Shown here: in pieces, positions 6,918-15,187 of the stretch
How the letters are laid out: each line of letters starts with the position of its first letter
Position numbering within the stretch: position 1 is the stretch's first letter
Assembly: GCA_036259875.1 (NCBI GenBank)
Contig: DATAAZ010000074.1
Coordinates: 1 to 28,356, forward strand
Reading direction: 5' to 3'
Length of the DNA: 28,356 nucleotides
Source: DATAAZ01 sp036259875
GTDB taxonomy: Bacteria; Actinomycetota; Thermoleophilia; Gaiellales; Gaiellaceae
Notes under the pieces: generated by a model
What the model was told of the DNA's origin: nothing
What the model saw: the letters and a program-made list of their open reading frames with translations, nothing else
Databases searched by the model: none
Program-made: the position numbers and the translations under genes

Positions 6918-7561
6918 GCCGGGCGCCTCGCCGCGTAGGCGGCGCGGGGGCGGCGCGCGACGAGCCAGCCCGCCGTCGCCGACGCCGTCGCGAGGCACCA
7001 GGCGGCGAGCACGTCGGAGGCGTAGTGCCACTCCTCGTACACGATGATTCCACCGTAGGCGACGACGAACGCGCCGGCGACGACGGCGGCCGTCACGCGG
7101 GCGCGAACCGTCGGCGCGAGCAGAACGAGCGCGACCGCGGTCGCCATCGACCACGTGGCGCTTCCGCTCGGGAAGGAATACCCGTCACTCGGCGCCTCGA
7201 TCGGTGGGCGCTTCACGATCGCCTTCACGACCGTGCTCAGGACGACGGCGCCCCCGATCGCGGCGCCCAGGAAGAGCACCGCCCGCCATTGCGACCGCAG
7301 CGCGAGGGAGGCGCCGATCGCGGCCGTGAACAGGGCGACGGCGAGCGTCGCGCCGTGCAGGACGGGATCGATGTGAACCTCGTCGGAGGAGACGGGTGCG
7401 ACGGCGTTGACCGCGTCGAGGACGGACCGCTCCCAGCCGAACTGCTCGTCCGCCGCGGCGCGCGCCGCGAGCACCGCGAAGATCGCGAGCGCGACGCCGA
7501 CCGCGAGGAGGTAGGCCCACGCCGGCGAGGCGGGGCGCGACGCCCGAGACACGGCAGTCAT
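6914..7561 (-). CDS. PAP2-like membrane protein with degenerate active site (first of a tandem pair)
   Basis: A 215-residue membrane protein paralogous to the next gene in the operon. Its motif residues fall at the same numbers: K113, R118-P119, then P120-I121 instead of RP; SFPSGSA with S134 in place of the PSGH histidine; I173 in place of the motif-3 arginine; H179 and D183 kept. The opening has a membrane helix at about residues 15-36, followed by a periplasmic-type loop and five more hydrophobic stretches. The ATG lies 33 bases after the stop of the Wzz/BY-kinase gene. Members of the PAP2 superfamily normally dephosphorylate lipid phosphates or diphosphates on the outer face of the membrane; whether this one still does is doubtful. 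It may act on, or bind, lipid-linked glycan intermediates. Confidence 0.75.
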   Translation of the reverse strand: MTAVSRASRPASPAWAYLLAVGVALAIFAVLAARAAADEQFGWERSVLDAVNAVAPVSSDEVHIDPVLHGATLAVALFTAAIGASLALRSQWRAVLFLGAAIGGAVVLSTVVKAIVKRPPIEAPSDGYSFPSGSATWSMATAVALVLLAPTVRARVTAAVVAGAFVVAYGGIIVYEEWHYASDVLAAWCLATASATAGWLVARRPRAAYAARRPA

Positions 7562-7594
7562 GAGGAAGGCGGCCGGCGGTAGCCGCCCGTCGGT

Positions 7595-8995
7595 CTACCC
7601 ATACGTGGCGATCGGGGGCGCGTCGGTGAGGACGACGGCGACGCGCGATACGCCGAGCCGCTCGAGGGTCGTCCGCACGGACTCGGCCTGGCCCTTCGTG
7701 GTGCGGCCGTGGCGGGCGACGACGAGGACGTTGTCGGAGTGCGCCGCGAGCGGGAACGCTTCTGCGGCGAGGAGCGGCGGCGAGTCGAGGACGACGTAGT
7801 CCGCGCGGCTCTCGAGGATCTCCATGAGCCCCGCCGCCGCCTGCGGCGAGAGCGGGCCGCCGAGCCGGGCGGGCGCCTGCCCTGCCGGAAGCGCCTCGAG
7901 GCGGCCGCGCGGCGGGCGCGCGCCGTTCTCGCTCGCCCAGCCGAGCTCGATGGGGACGAGCGCGTCTTCGAGATCGACGCCCGCCCGCAGCACGTCGGCG
8001 AGCCCCGGCGAGTCGGGCTGGAAGCCGAGATACCGGTGCAGGCTCGGGTGCCGTGTGTCGGCGTCGACGCAGACCACGCGCTTCCCGTCGTGGGCGAGGG
8101 CCGCGCTCAGGCTGGCCGCGACCGCGGACTTCCCGTCGCCCTCGGATGCGCTCGTGACGACGACCTTGCGCCCCGGCCCGGCCTGCGTGTACTCGAGCCG
8201 CGCCCGGAGTAGGTCGAGCGAAGCCTGGCGTTGCGCCTCCCGGCGCCGGCCGAGCCGGCGGGTCGTCCCGGGTCCGACGCCCGGCGGCGGGTGGCCGCGG
8301 ACACCCCTCGGAAGCGCGCCGACGACCGGGGCGTTGAACCAATGCTCCGCGTCGCGGGCGTCGCGGATGCGCGAGTCGAGTGCGTCGCGCGCGGTCGCGA
8401 GCAGGAGCCCGAAAGCGAGCGCAGCCGCGCCGGCGAAACCAAGGAGGGTGGCGTCGTTCCGCTCGACCGGCTCTGGCTCCACGTGCGGCGGGTCGAACAC
8501 CTTCACGACGAGCTGGAATTCCGACGTCGAGAAGGGCTCGTTCGGCCCGCGCAGGCCGAGCGTCCTGTCGAGCTGGGTCGTGAAGATTGCGGCGAGCCGC
8601 TCGATAATGGCGAGTCCGGTGTCACGGTTTGTCGTCTCGTACGTCACGTCCAGGACCGAGGTCTCCGGCATGACCTCGACCTCGAGCTTCTCGAGGAACT
8701 TCTCCTTCGTCGTGTCGAGCTGCAGGTCCCGGATCACGTTGCGCGCGACATGGTCGCTCTTGAGCAGGCTCGTGAGCGTCCCCGTCAGGGCGACGGTGCC
8801 GAGCGTAGGCGCGAACTCGCCACCGCGGGGCTGCTCTCCGACGACGAGCGTCATCGCCGCCCGGTAGACGGGCGGGCGCCTCTCGAGGTGCACGTACGTC
8901 GCGGCGAGCGCGACGAGCGGGACCAGCACGATGATCCACGTCTGGCGCCGGAGGATCTGGAGGTAATGCCGCAGAGGAGAGTCCGACTGCTCCAC
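7595..8995 (-). CDS. Wzz-type chain-length regulator fused to BY-kinase (polysaccharide co-polymerase)
   Basis: This 466-residue protein controls polysaccharide polymerisation and export. Residues 1-205 form the Wzz part, with membrane helices at about 20-37 and 182-202 around an extracytoplasmic coil-rich loop. Residues about 255-466 are the BY-kinase: Walker A SASEGDGKSA with K289, Walker A' CVDAD (309-313) with TRHP after it, and Walker B YVVLDSPPLL (400-409). Such kinases phosphorylate a tyrosine cluster at their own C-terminus; here the tail carries only one tyrosine, Y465, in PPIATYG. The start is GTG without a visible ribosome binding site, and a TACAAT box lies 9 bases upstream, so the transcript may be leaderless. 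It heads a leftward operon with two PAP2-like genes and the epimerase. Confidence 0.88.
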   Translation of the reverse strand: MEQSDSPLRHYLQILRRQTWIIVLVPLVALAATYVHLERRPPVYRAAMTLVVGEQPRGGEFAPTLGTVALTGTLTSLLKSDHVARNVIRDLQLDTTKEKFLEKLEVEVMPETSVLDVTYETTNRDTGLAIIERLAAIFTTQLDRTLGLRGPNEPFSTSEFQLVVKVFDPPHVEPEPVERNDATLLGFAGAAALAFGLLLATARDALDSRIRDARDAEHWFNAPVVGALPRGVRGHPPPGVGPGTTRRLGRRREAQRQASLDLLRARLEYTQAGPGRKVVVTSASEGDGKSAVAASLSAALAHDGKRVVCVDADTRHPSLHRYLGFQPDSPGLADVLRAGVDLEDALVPIELGWASENGARPPRGRLEALPAGQAPARLGGPLSPQAAAGLMEILESRADYVVLDSPPLLAAEAFPLAAHSDNVLVVARHGRTTKGQAESVRTTLERLGVSRVAVVLTDAPPIATYG

Positions 8996-9004
8996 TCGAT
9001 GGAG

Positions 9005-9031
9005 ATTGTATGGAAACCTCGGAGTTTTCCA
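9005..9031 (-). promoter_or_regulatory. Candidate promoter and palindromic operator between divergent Wzz and GT4 genes
   Basis: On the minus strand TACAAT (9010-9005) fits a -10 box and ends 9 bases before the GTG of the Wzz/BY-kinase gene, which lacks a ribosome binding site. Directly upstream, 9011-9031 is a 21-base near-perfect palindrome: TGGAAA and CTC on the left match GAG and TTTCCA on the right, with one mismatch and a central G. It covers the spacer/-35 area, as an operator would. It is also one of the few AT-rich patches in the window. Which protein binds is unknown. Confidence 0.4.
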
Positions 9032-9089
9032 GTCCTTCAGGCAAGATTCTGCCCCGGCTCGGCAAGAACTGGCCCGGAAACAGGCAGGC

Positions 9090-10319
9090 GTGGAAGAGAC
9101 GAGACCGGCGGATGAGGGGATCGGGCTCCGGCGGGGGCGTCTCGGCGTCTACCAGGACGGGCCGTTCGCGGTCGTCCGCGCCGACGGCGCGACGAGCGTT
9201 GCCCCCGATCCCGCCGACGCGCCGTTCTTCCGCTTCCTCTCCGGAGTCGGCGAGCACTTCGAGTCATTCGTCGTCTTCGCGCGGACCGTCGCGCGCGAGC
9301 GCGGGTCACGCCCCGACGTCCTCCCGCCCGGGACCGAGGCCGTCGAGCTCCCCGACTACGGCGACCTTCGCCGCGTGCCCGCGGTCGCCCGGTCGCTGAT
9401 CCGGACGGCGCGGGCGTTCTGGACGGGCGTCGACCGCGTCGACACGGTTTGGACGTTCGGGCCGCACCCCTTCGAGTTCCTCCTCGTCGCGGTCGCGCTC
9501 GTCCGCGGCCGGCGAGTCGTCCTCGGAGTCAGGCAGGACACGCCGGCGTACTTCCGCGCCCGCCTGCCGAGCCCGCGCTGGAAGCCGGCCCTGGTGGCGG
9601 TTCACGGCATGGACGCCCTGCACCGGCTGCTCGCTCGCCGCATCCCCGCGACGGTGGTCGGCACGGAGAACGCCCAGCGCTACGCGAGCCGCCGAGGGCG
9701 CGTCTTCGCGATGACGCCCACGCTCGTGCGCGCGGCCGACCTCGTTGTGGAGCCCCCGCCGCGCGACTGGTCGAAGCCGATCGAGCTCCTCACGGTCGGG
9801 CGGGTCGACCGCGAGAAGAACCCGCTTATGCTCGTCGAGGCCGTCGCGGCGCTCGGGGGAGAGCCGCCGGCCGGCTTCCGGCTCACGTGGGTCGGGGTCG
9901 GCCCGCTCGCGGATGCCGTTCGCGAGCACGCGGCCGCGCTCGGGATCGCGGAGGCCGTCGAGCTTCCCGGCTACATCCCGTTCGGCCCCGAGCTCCTCGA
10001 GCGGTACCGCCGCGCGCACGCGTTCGTCCACGTCTCGCTGACCGAGGGGGTCCCGCAGGTGCTCACCGAGGCGCACGCGTCGGGCACGCCGATCGTCGCG
10101 ACCGACGTCGGCGGAGTGCGCGCCGCGCTCGACGACGGCCGCGCCGGGCTTCTCGTCCCGCCCGACGATGTCGAGGCGCTCGTCGCGGCGGTCAGGCGGC
10201 TCGTGGGCGACGAGCGCCTGCGCTCGCAGCTCGTTGAGCGCGGGCTCGAGCTCGCGCGGGCGCGGACGCTCGAGGGCGAGGCGGCGCGGGTCGCCGCGTT
10301 CATCCGGGACGCCCGGTGA
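9090..10319 (+). CDS. Glycosyltransferase family 4 (GT-B fold)
   Basis: The 409-residue product has the two Rossmann-like halves of GT-B enzymes. The C-terminal half is clearly GT4: ELLTVGRVDREKNPLMLVEA, the LTWVGVGPL turn, ELPGYIPFGPELLERYRRAHAFVHVSLTEGVPQVLTEAHASGTPIVATDVGGV with the E-x7-E type donor-binding motif, and GLLVPPDD. It transfers a sugar from a nucleotide donor to a growing lipid-linked glycan on the cytoplasmic face; donor and acceptor are unknown. I chose the GTG that gives VEETRPADEG because the alternative TTG 28 codons upstream would leave only 10 bases to the divergent gene and run through the palindrome. No strong ribosome binding site is visible at either. Confidence 0.85.
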   Translation: MEETRPADEGIGLRRGRLGVYQDGPFAVVRADGATSVAPDPADAPFFRFLSGVGEHFESFVVFARTVARERGSRPDVLPPGTEAVELPDYGDLRRVPAVARSLIRTARAFWTGVDRVDTVWTFGPHPFEFLLVAVALVRGRRVVLGVRQDTPAYFRARLPSPRWKPALVAVHGMDALHRLLARRIPATVVGTENAQRYASRRGRVFAMTPTLVRAADLVVEPPPRDWSKPIELLTVGRVDREKNPLMLVEAVAALGGEPPAGFRLTWVGVGPLADAVREHAAALGIAEAVELPGYIPFGPELLERYRRAHAFVHVSLTEGVPQVLTEAHASGTPIVATDVGGVRAALDDGRAGLLVPPDDVEALVAAVRRLVGDERLRSQLVERGLELARARTLEGEAARVAAFIRDAR

Positions 10320-10728
10320 CGCTTCAGCCGCGCGGCGTCGTGGAAGCGCAGACGCGAAGCACCGCATAGCGCTCGCGGCCGAGCAGCGGTGTCGAACGTC
10401 GAACGCGGCGCCCCGGCGATCTCGCGGCCGACCGAGAAGCGGCGTAGCGCTCGAGGCTGTGGGCCAGGTCGCGTCGGATCAGGATCCACCACGCGAAAGC
10501 GGATCGGTGCGCAGGGATCGTTGACGCCGGGCCCGCGAGGCGCCGGCGCACGCTAGCCAGCCTCGCGCGCCACCCGTGCGACGAGCGGCGTCGGCGCGCC
10601 GCCCGGGCCGACCCGGACGGACCTCCTCGCCGCTCTCGTCGAGGAGCGCGCACCGGCGGCCGGCGCCGGGGACGGGTCGGATTCTGGGCCGGCCGAAAAT
10701 CCGGACGACCCGAACTACACTTCGACCG
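10320..10728. other. Intergenic region upstream of the amidotransferase gene
   Basis: I see no supported gene. A minus-strand frame ending near 10324 contains two ERYA segments and could be a decayed gene tail, but it has no family signature. There is an imperfect direct repeat built on CTCGCGGCC (10372 and 10421). The last 13 bases before the next gene hold a -10-like box, listed separately. Confidence 0.35.
10716..10721 (+). promoter_or_regulatory. Candidate -10 box for a leaderless amidotransferase transcript
   Basis: TACACT fits the actinobacterial -10 pattern TANNNT and ends 7 bases before the ATG of the asparagine-synthase-like gene. There is no ribosome binding site before that ATG, which is fixed by the essential Cys2. 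This is the spacing expected if transcription starts at the first base of the start codon. No good -35 box is seen. Confidence 0.4.
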
Positions 10729-12645
10729 ATGTGCGGCATTTGCGGTCTCGTCTCGCTGAACGGGTACGGCATAGAGCGCGGCGTGCTCGAATCGATGAAC
10801 GAGACGCTCGTCCATCGCGGGCCCGACAGCGGCGGCGTCGCGCTCGAGAAGGGCGCCGGCCTCGCGGCCCGCCGCCTCGCGATCATCGACCTCACGACGG
10901 GGGACCAGCCGCTCACGAACGAGGACGGGTCCGTCACCGTCGTCCAGAACGGCGAGATCTATAACTACCGCGAGCTGCGCCGCGAGCTCGCAGCCCAGGG
11001 GCATCGATTCCGGACTCAGGGCGACACCGAGGTGCTCGCGCACCTGTACGAGGAGCGGGGGCCGCGCTTCGCAGACGCCCTGCGCGGCATGTTCGCGACC
11101 GCCGTGTGGGACAACCGGCGGAGGCGGCTCGTGCTCGCGCGCGACCGCTTCGGGATCAAGCCGCTCTACTACCGCATTGGGCCCGACTCCCTCTCGTTCG
11201 CCTCCGAGCTGAAGGCGCTCCTCCGCCAGCCGGGCTTCTCGCGCGAGATCGATCCTGACGCCGTGGACGCCTTCCTCGCGTTCAGCTTCGTGCCGGCGCC
11301 GCTCTCGATCTTCCGGGAGGCACGGAAGCTGCCGCCCGGGAGCGTCCTCGTGTGGGAGGAGGGTGACGGCGCCGAACCGCGCGTCGAGCGCTATGCCGAG
11401 CCGCGGCCGCTCCCGACCGACGCGCTGCGCCGCGAGGGGGAAGCCGAGCTCGCCGACGAGCTGCTCGGGCGCCTCCGCGACTCCGTCCGCGCGCACATGA
11501 TCGCCGACGTCCCCGTCGGCGTCCTGCTCTCGGGAGGAATCGACTCGTGTACGCTCGCGGCCCTCGCCTCCGAGCAGGTCGGTCGCGTGAGCACATTCAC
11601 GATCGGCTTCGAGGAGCGCGACTTCGACGAGCGGAGCCTGGCCCGCCTCGTCGCGGAGCGCTACGCGACCGATCACCACGAGCTGCTCGTGCGGCCGGAC
11701 GCCGCCGAGCTTCTGCCCGCGCTCGCGGAGGCCTTCGACGAGCCGTTCGCGGACTCGTCGTCGATCCCGACGTACCTCGTCTCGCAGCTCGCGCGCCGGC
11801 ACGTCAAGGTCGCGCTCTCGGGGGAAGGCGGGGACGAGTTCTTCGGCGGCTACAACTACTACGCCGGCCACGGGCTCGCCCGCGCGCTCGCGCCGGCGGC
11901 GCCGCTCGTCCGCCCGCTCGTCGAGCGGCTGCCGACGTCCACGTCGGGGGCGAGCACGCTCGACTGGCAGGCGAAGCGGTTCGTGCGCGCGGCGCGGCTC
12001 TCGACCCTCGAGCGTCACTACGCCTGGAAGTCCGTCTTCGCGCCCGAGGAGCGCGCCGACCTCGTCCGGCCCGAGCGGCGGCCGGCGGGCGACCCGCTCG
12101 ATATCCTCCGCCCGCACTACGCGGCGACGGACGGAGCCGAGGAGCTCGCCCGCGTCATGGGCGTGGACCTGGCCGTCTTTCTCGTCGACGACATGCTCGT
12201 GAAGACCGACCGGGCCAGCATGGCGCACTCGCTCGAAGCGCGCGTGCCGCTCCTCGATTCCGTCGTCGGCGAGCTCGCGCTCGCGCTGCCGAGCCGGCTC
12301 AAGGTCCGGGGGCTCGCGAAGAAGCGGCTACTCCGCCGCGCGGTCGAGCCGCTTCTTCCTCGCGCCGTCCTCGAGGGCAAGAAGCGCGGCTTTTCCGCGC
12401 CGATCGGCACGTGGCTCCGCGGCGAACTCGCGCCGCTCGCCCGTGACGTCCTCTCGCCGGACGCGGTCGAGAGGCAAGGGTTCTTCCGTCCCGCATTCGT
12501 GACCCGCCTCCTCGGCGACCACCTCGCCGGGCGCGCCGACAACAGCCGCAAGATCTGGGCACTCCTCACGTTCGCCCTCTGGTTCGACCGGTACGGCGTT
12601 GGCCGCGCTCCGGCGGAGCACGCCACAGTCGAGACGACGTCCTGA
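10729..12645 (+). CDS. asnB: Glutamine-dependent asparagine synthase-type amidotransferase
   Basis: The 638-residue protein has a class II glutamine amidotransferase domain starting with the nucleophile C2 (MCGICGLVSL), followed by RRLAIIDLTTGDQPL, NGEIYNYRELR and GDTEVLAHLYEE, and a C-terminal synthetase domain with the ATP pyrophosphatase loop LLSGGIDS (S268-S273) and later ALSGEGGDEFFGGYNYY. Glutamine ammonia is used to amidate an adenylated carboxylate: free aspartate in AsnB, but in polysaccharide loci probably a sugar acid or aminoacyl group. The start is fixed because Cys2 must be the N-terminal residue; longer frames upstream are not real. The location inside the glycan locus, rather than beside amino-acid genes, favours a glycan-modifying role. 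The gene symbol refers to the family only. Confidence 0.9.
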   Translation: MCGICGLVSLNGYGIERGVLESMNETLVHRGPDSGGVALEKGAGLAARRLAIIDLTTGDQPLTNEDGSVTVVQNGEIYNYRELRRELAAQGHRFRTQGDTEVLAHLYEERGPRFADALRGMFATAVWDNRRRRLVLARDRFGIKPLYYRIGPDSLSFASELKALLRQPGFSREIDPDAVDAFLAFSFVPAPLSIFREARKLPPGSVLVWEEGDGAEPRVERYAEPRPLPTDALRREGEAELADELLGRLRDSVRAHMIADVPVGVLLSGGIDSCTLAALASEQVGRVSTFTIGFEERDFDERSLARLVAERYATDHHELLVRPDAAELLPALAEAFDEPFADSSSIPTYLVSQLARRHVKVALSGEGGDEFFGGYNYYAGHGLARALAPAAPLVRPLVERLPTSTSGASTLDWQAKRFVRAARLSTLERHYAWKSVFAPEERADLVRPERRPAGDPLDILRPHYAATDGAEELARVMGVDLAVFLVDDMLVKTDRASMAHSLEARVPLLDSVVGELALALPSRLKVRGLAKKRLLRRAVEPLLPRAVLEGKKRGFSAPIGTWLRGELAPLARDVLSPDAVERQGFFRPAFVTRLLGDHLAGRADNSRKIWALLTFALWFDRYGVGRAPAEHATVETTS

Positions 12646-12668
12646 GGCCCGGTATCCTGGGCGCTCGA

Positions 12669-13820
12669 ATGCCCGGCCACGCCGTCCGCGTCCGCTGGGC
12701 AACCGCCCTGGCCGTCGGAATCCTCGCCGCTGCGGGCTGCTCCGCTGGCGGGAGCGCTACGACTCCGACCACGGCGACGCCGGCCACCAGTACGCCGGTT
12801 GCCCCCCGCCTGCCGCCGCCTCTCCCGAGCTCGACGGGGCGAACGTTCTACGTGGCGCCAAATGGAAGCGACGGGAACCCGGGCACGCTCCAGCGGCCGT
12901 GGCGAACGATCCGGCGGGCGGTGAGCCGTCTCCGGCCGGGTCAGAGGGCGCTCGTGCGAGGCGGAACGTACCGTGAGAACGTCGAGATCAACCGTTCGGG
13001 GAGGCGTGGAGCGCCGATAACGATCGCCGCGTTTCCCGGCGCCCGTCCCGTGATCGAAAGCGCCGAGTACCCGCTCGAGATCGACGGCTCGTACGTCCGC
13101 ATCCGGGGGTTCGTGATCCAGGGCGCCCGGGGCACGTCGTCGACAAACGTGTACTTCGAGAGCGGCGCGGACCACATCGAGCTCGTCGAGAACGAGATCC
13201 GCTTCTCGCAGGACCAGGGGGTCTTCAGCGAGGAGCAGACGTCTCACCTCCTGATCGTCGCGAACCGGATCCACCACAACGGAGTCGATCACCGCCCCGG
13301 CCAGCACCAGAGCCACGGGATCTACCTCCAGGGCCGCAACCACTTCGTCGCCAACAACGCCATCCATGATCACCGCGAGGGGTTCGGGATCCAGGTCTAC
13401 AACGAGAACGGGGGCTCGGTGATCGTGAACAACACGGTAGTCGCGAGCGCTCAAGGCGGGATCGTGGTCGGCGGCTCAGGCGGCGTCTCGAACATCACGA
13501 TCCACAACAACATCCTCGCCTATAACGCGACGTACGGCGTCCAGATGGACAGCGACTGCCCGACGGGCGTCTCCGTCGACGCGAACGTGATCTTCGGGAA
13601 CCGGAGCGGCGCGGTCGAGCGCGGGTGCGCGCGCGTCGTTGTCGGCCGGAACGTCCGCTCGAACCCCCGCTTCGTCTCGTACGCGCGGCGGGACCTCGCC
13701 CTCCAAGCGCGCAGCCCCGCCGTCAACCGCGCCCGGGCCGACTCCGCCCCTCGCTTCGACATCCGCGGCGTGCCGCGGCCGCGCGGCGCTGGCTACGACA
13801 TCGGCGCGTACGAGCGCTAG
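12669..13820 (+). CDS. Secreted right-handed beta-helix lipoprotein
   Basis: The 383-residue protein begins with a lipoprotein signal peptide: charged start, hydrophobic core, and lipobox AAGC with C24 as the first mature residue, followed by a Thr/Pro/Ser-rich linker (about 25-55). Then comes the DUF1565-type opening FYVAPNGSDGNPGTLQRPW and parallel beta-helix repeats (for example HIELVENEIRFSQ, NHFVANNAIHDH, SVIVNNTVVAS, NITIHNNILAYN), closing with DIGAYE. Such proteins are often polysaccharide lyases, epimerases or binding proteins; histidine-rich turns (HQSHGIYL, IHDHREG) could be catalytic, but no family-specific site is clear. It lies 23 bases after the amidotransferase gene, with a TATCCT box 10 bases before its ATG. 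It probably works on the secreted glycan. Confidence 0.85.
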   Translation: MPGHAVRVRWATALAVGILAAAGCSAGGSATTPTTATPATSTPVAPRLPPPLPSSTGRTFYVAPNGSDGNPGTLQRPWRTIRRAVSRLRPGQRALVRGGTYRENVEINRSGRRGAPITIAAFPGARPVIESAEYPLEIDGSYVRIRGFVIQGARGTSSTNVYFESGADHIELVENEIRFSQDQGVFSEEQTSHLLIVANRIHHNGVDHRPGQHQSHGIYLQGRNHFVANNAIHDHREGFGIQVYNENGGSVIVNNTVVASAQGGIVVGGSGGVSNITIHNNILAYNATYGVQMDSDCPTGVSVDANVIFGNRSGAVERGCARVVVGRNVRSNPRFVSYARRDLALQARSPAVNRARADSAPRFDIRGVPRPRGAGYDIGAYER

Positions 13821-15187
13821 CGCGCTGCGCCGTTGGCGCGCTCGTCCGCGGGCGCGGAAATCAGCTTCGGCAGCGCGAGCGAGAGCCCGATGATGATCCA
13901 GAACATGCGCGCAGTCTCGGCGCTCAAGAAAATCGACGCCACCGCCCACGCGGCGAGGCCGAGGACGAGCGTGTTGGCGACCCGCCCCACGAACGGCTTG
14001 CCGGCCTCGAACGCCCGCCGGGTCGTCCGGCGCAGGTAGAAGGCCGTCGAGAAGAGGACGCTCAGGTAGAGCACGAGGCCGACGATCCCGAGCTCGGCGG
14101 TCGTTCCGAGGTACGTGTTGTGGGCGACGAGGTTGGTCTCGTCGCCGCGGAGCTTGTAGACGTCGAGGGTGATGTTCGGCGTCTCGAAGATCAGCTCCTC
14201 GGAGATGTAGATGAAGCTCCCGAAGCCGACCCCGAGGATCGGGTGCTCTGCGGCCGCCCGCGTCGCCGCGCTCCAGATGACGGTCCGACCGGAGCCGGTT
14301 TCATCCTGGCGCGTCTTGGGCGCGTAGATCGACTCGGCGCGCGACACGACCTCCTCGCGGACGGACGGCCGCACGAAGAACAACGTCATCCCGAGCGCGA
14401 TCACGAGCAGCGCAGCCGCCTTCTCCTGGCGCGAGCGGAAAACGCGCTCGGGGCGGGAGATGAGGAGGAGGAACGCGAGGACCGCGGCCGCGAGGAAACC
14501 GCCGCGGGAGAGCGAGGTGAAGACGGACGCGAGGATCGTAAGCAGGCCGGCGTAGAGCGCGAGGCTGACGTGGCGGCTCTTCGCCTCGCCCGCGAGGACG
14601 AGCACGAGCGGGACTGCGACGAGCTGGATCGCGGCGAAGAAATCCGGATCCCCGACGCCGCCCTGCGACCGGCCTTCCTGGAGGAGCTCGAGAGGTGGGA
14701 TCTCGAGGTTGCCGAGGAACGCGATGACGGAGAGCCCGCCCAGGAGCGAGGCGGCGAACGCGAAGACGTAGAGGAGGACGCGGAGATCCCGCTCCGAGTT
14801 GAGGAGCGACGCGAAGGCGAGCATGAAGATCACGGCGATCGCGAGCGACTGGAGCAGAAAGCGCGTTCCCTCGACGCTCTCCGTCCAGAGCCCGCTCGCC
14901 ATCGCCCAGGTCACGTAGCCGCCGACGCACCAGAACGGCGGGCCGAGCCGGATGCGGGCGCCGCCACGGACTAGCTCCGCGAGGACAACGACGAGCATGA
15001 GGGGTGCGAGCAGCCGCGTCAGGTTGACGTCGCTCACGTTCAGGTCCTCGAGGTTCACGGTTACGAGGCCGATCGGGAGGAGGAGGACGGGGCGCGCCAG
15101 CACGATCGCGGCGACGATGAACCCGAGCGCCACCGCGAAGCCGAGCTTGAGGTCGACCGTGACGGCGGTCGCCTCGACCACCGCCAC
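13817..15187 (-). CDS. O-antigen ligase/polymerase family membrane protein (Wzy/WaaL type)
   Basis: The 456-residue protein has about ten to twelve membrane helices and a large hydrophilic loop at about residues 300-380. The loop carries the Wzy_C signature: GSGRTVIWSAATRAAAEHPILGVGFG, then the conserved histidine in VAHNTYLGTTAELG. In this family the enzyme polymerises or ligates undecaprenyl-linked repeat units on the outer face of the membrane. With Wzx and Wzz nearby and no lipid A genes, a polymerase role is more likely. The start is a GTG. Its last codons share the bases CTAG with the stop of the convergent beta-helix gene. A TATGAT box on the minus strand at 15328-15333 could be its promoter, giving a leader of about 130 bases. 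Confidence 0.88.
   Translation of the reverse strand: MAVVEATAVTVDLKLGFAVALGFIVAAIVLARPVLLLPIGLVTVNLEDLNVSDVNLTRLLAPLMLVVVLAELVRGGARIRLGPPFWCVGGYVTWAMASGLWTESVEGTRFLLQSLAIAVIFMLAFASLLNSERDLRVLLYVFAFAASLLGGLSVIAFLGNLEIPPLELLQEGRSQGGVGDPDFFAAIQLVAVPLVLVLAGEAKSRHVSLALYAGLLTILASVFTSLSRGGFLAAAVLAFLLLISRPERVFRSRQEKAAALLVIALGMTLFFVRPSVREEVVSRAESIYAPKTRQDETGSGRTVIWSAATRAAAEHPILGVGFGSFIYISEELIFETPNITLDVYKLRGDETNLVAHNTYLGTTAELGIVGLVLYLSVLFSTAFYLRRTTRRAFEAGKPFVGRVANTLVLGLAAWAVASIFLSAETARMFWIIIGLSLALPKLISAPADERANGAAR

Noticed and set aside
10324..12228. Very long open frame on the strand opposite the amidotransferase gene
   Set aside because: Composition is that of a GC-rich mirror frame (Arg/Glu/Val repeats) with no domain; the plus strand encodes a complete asparagine-synthase family protein.
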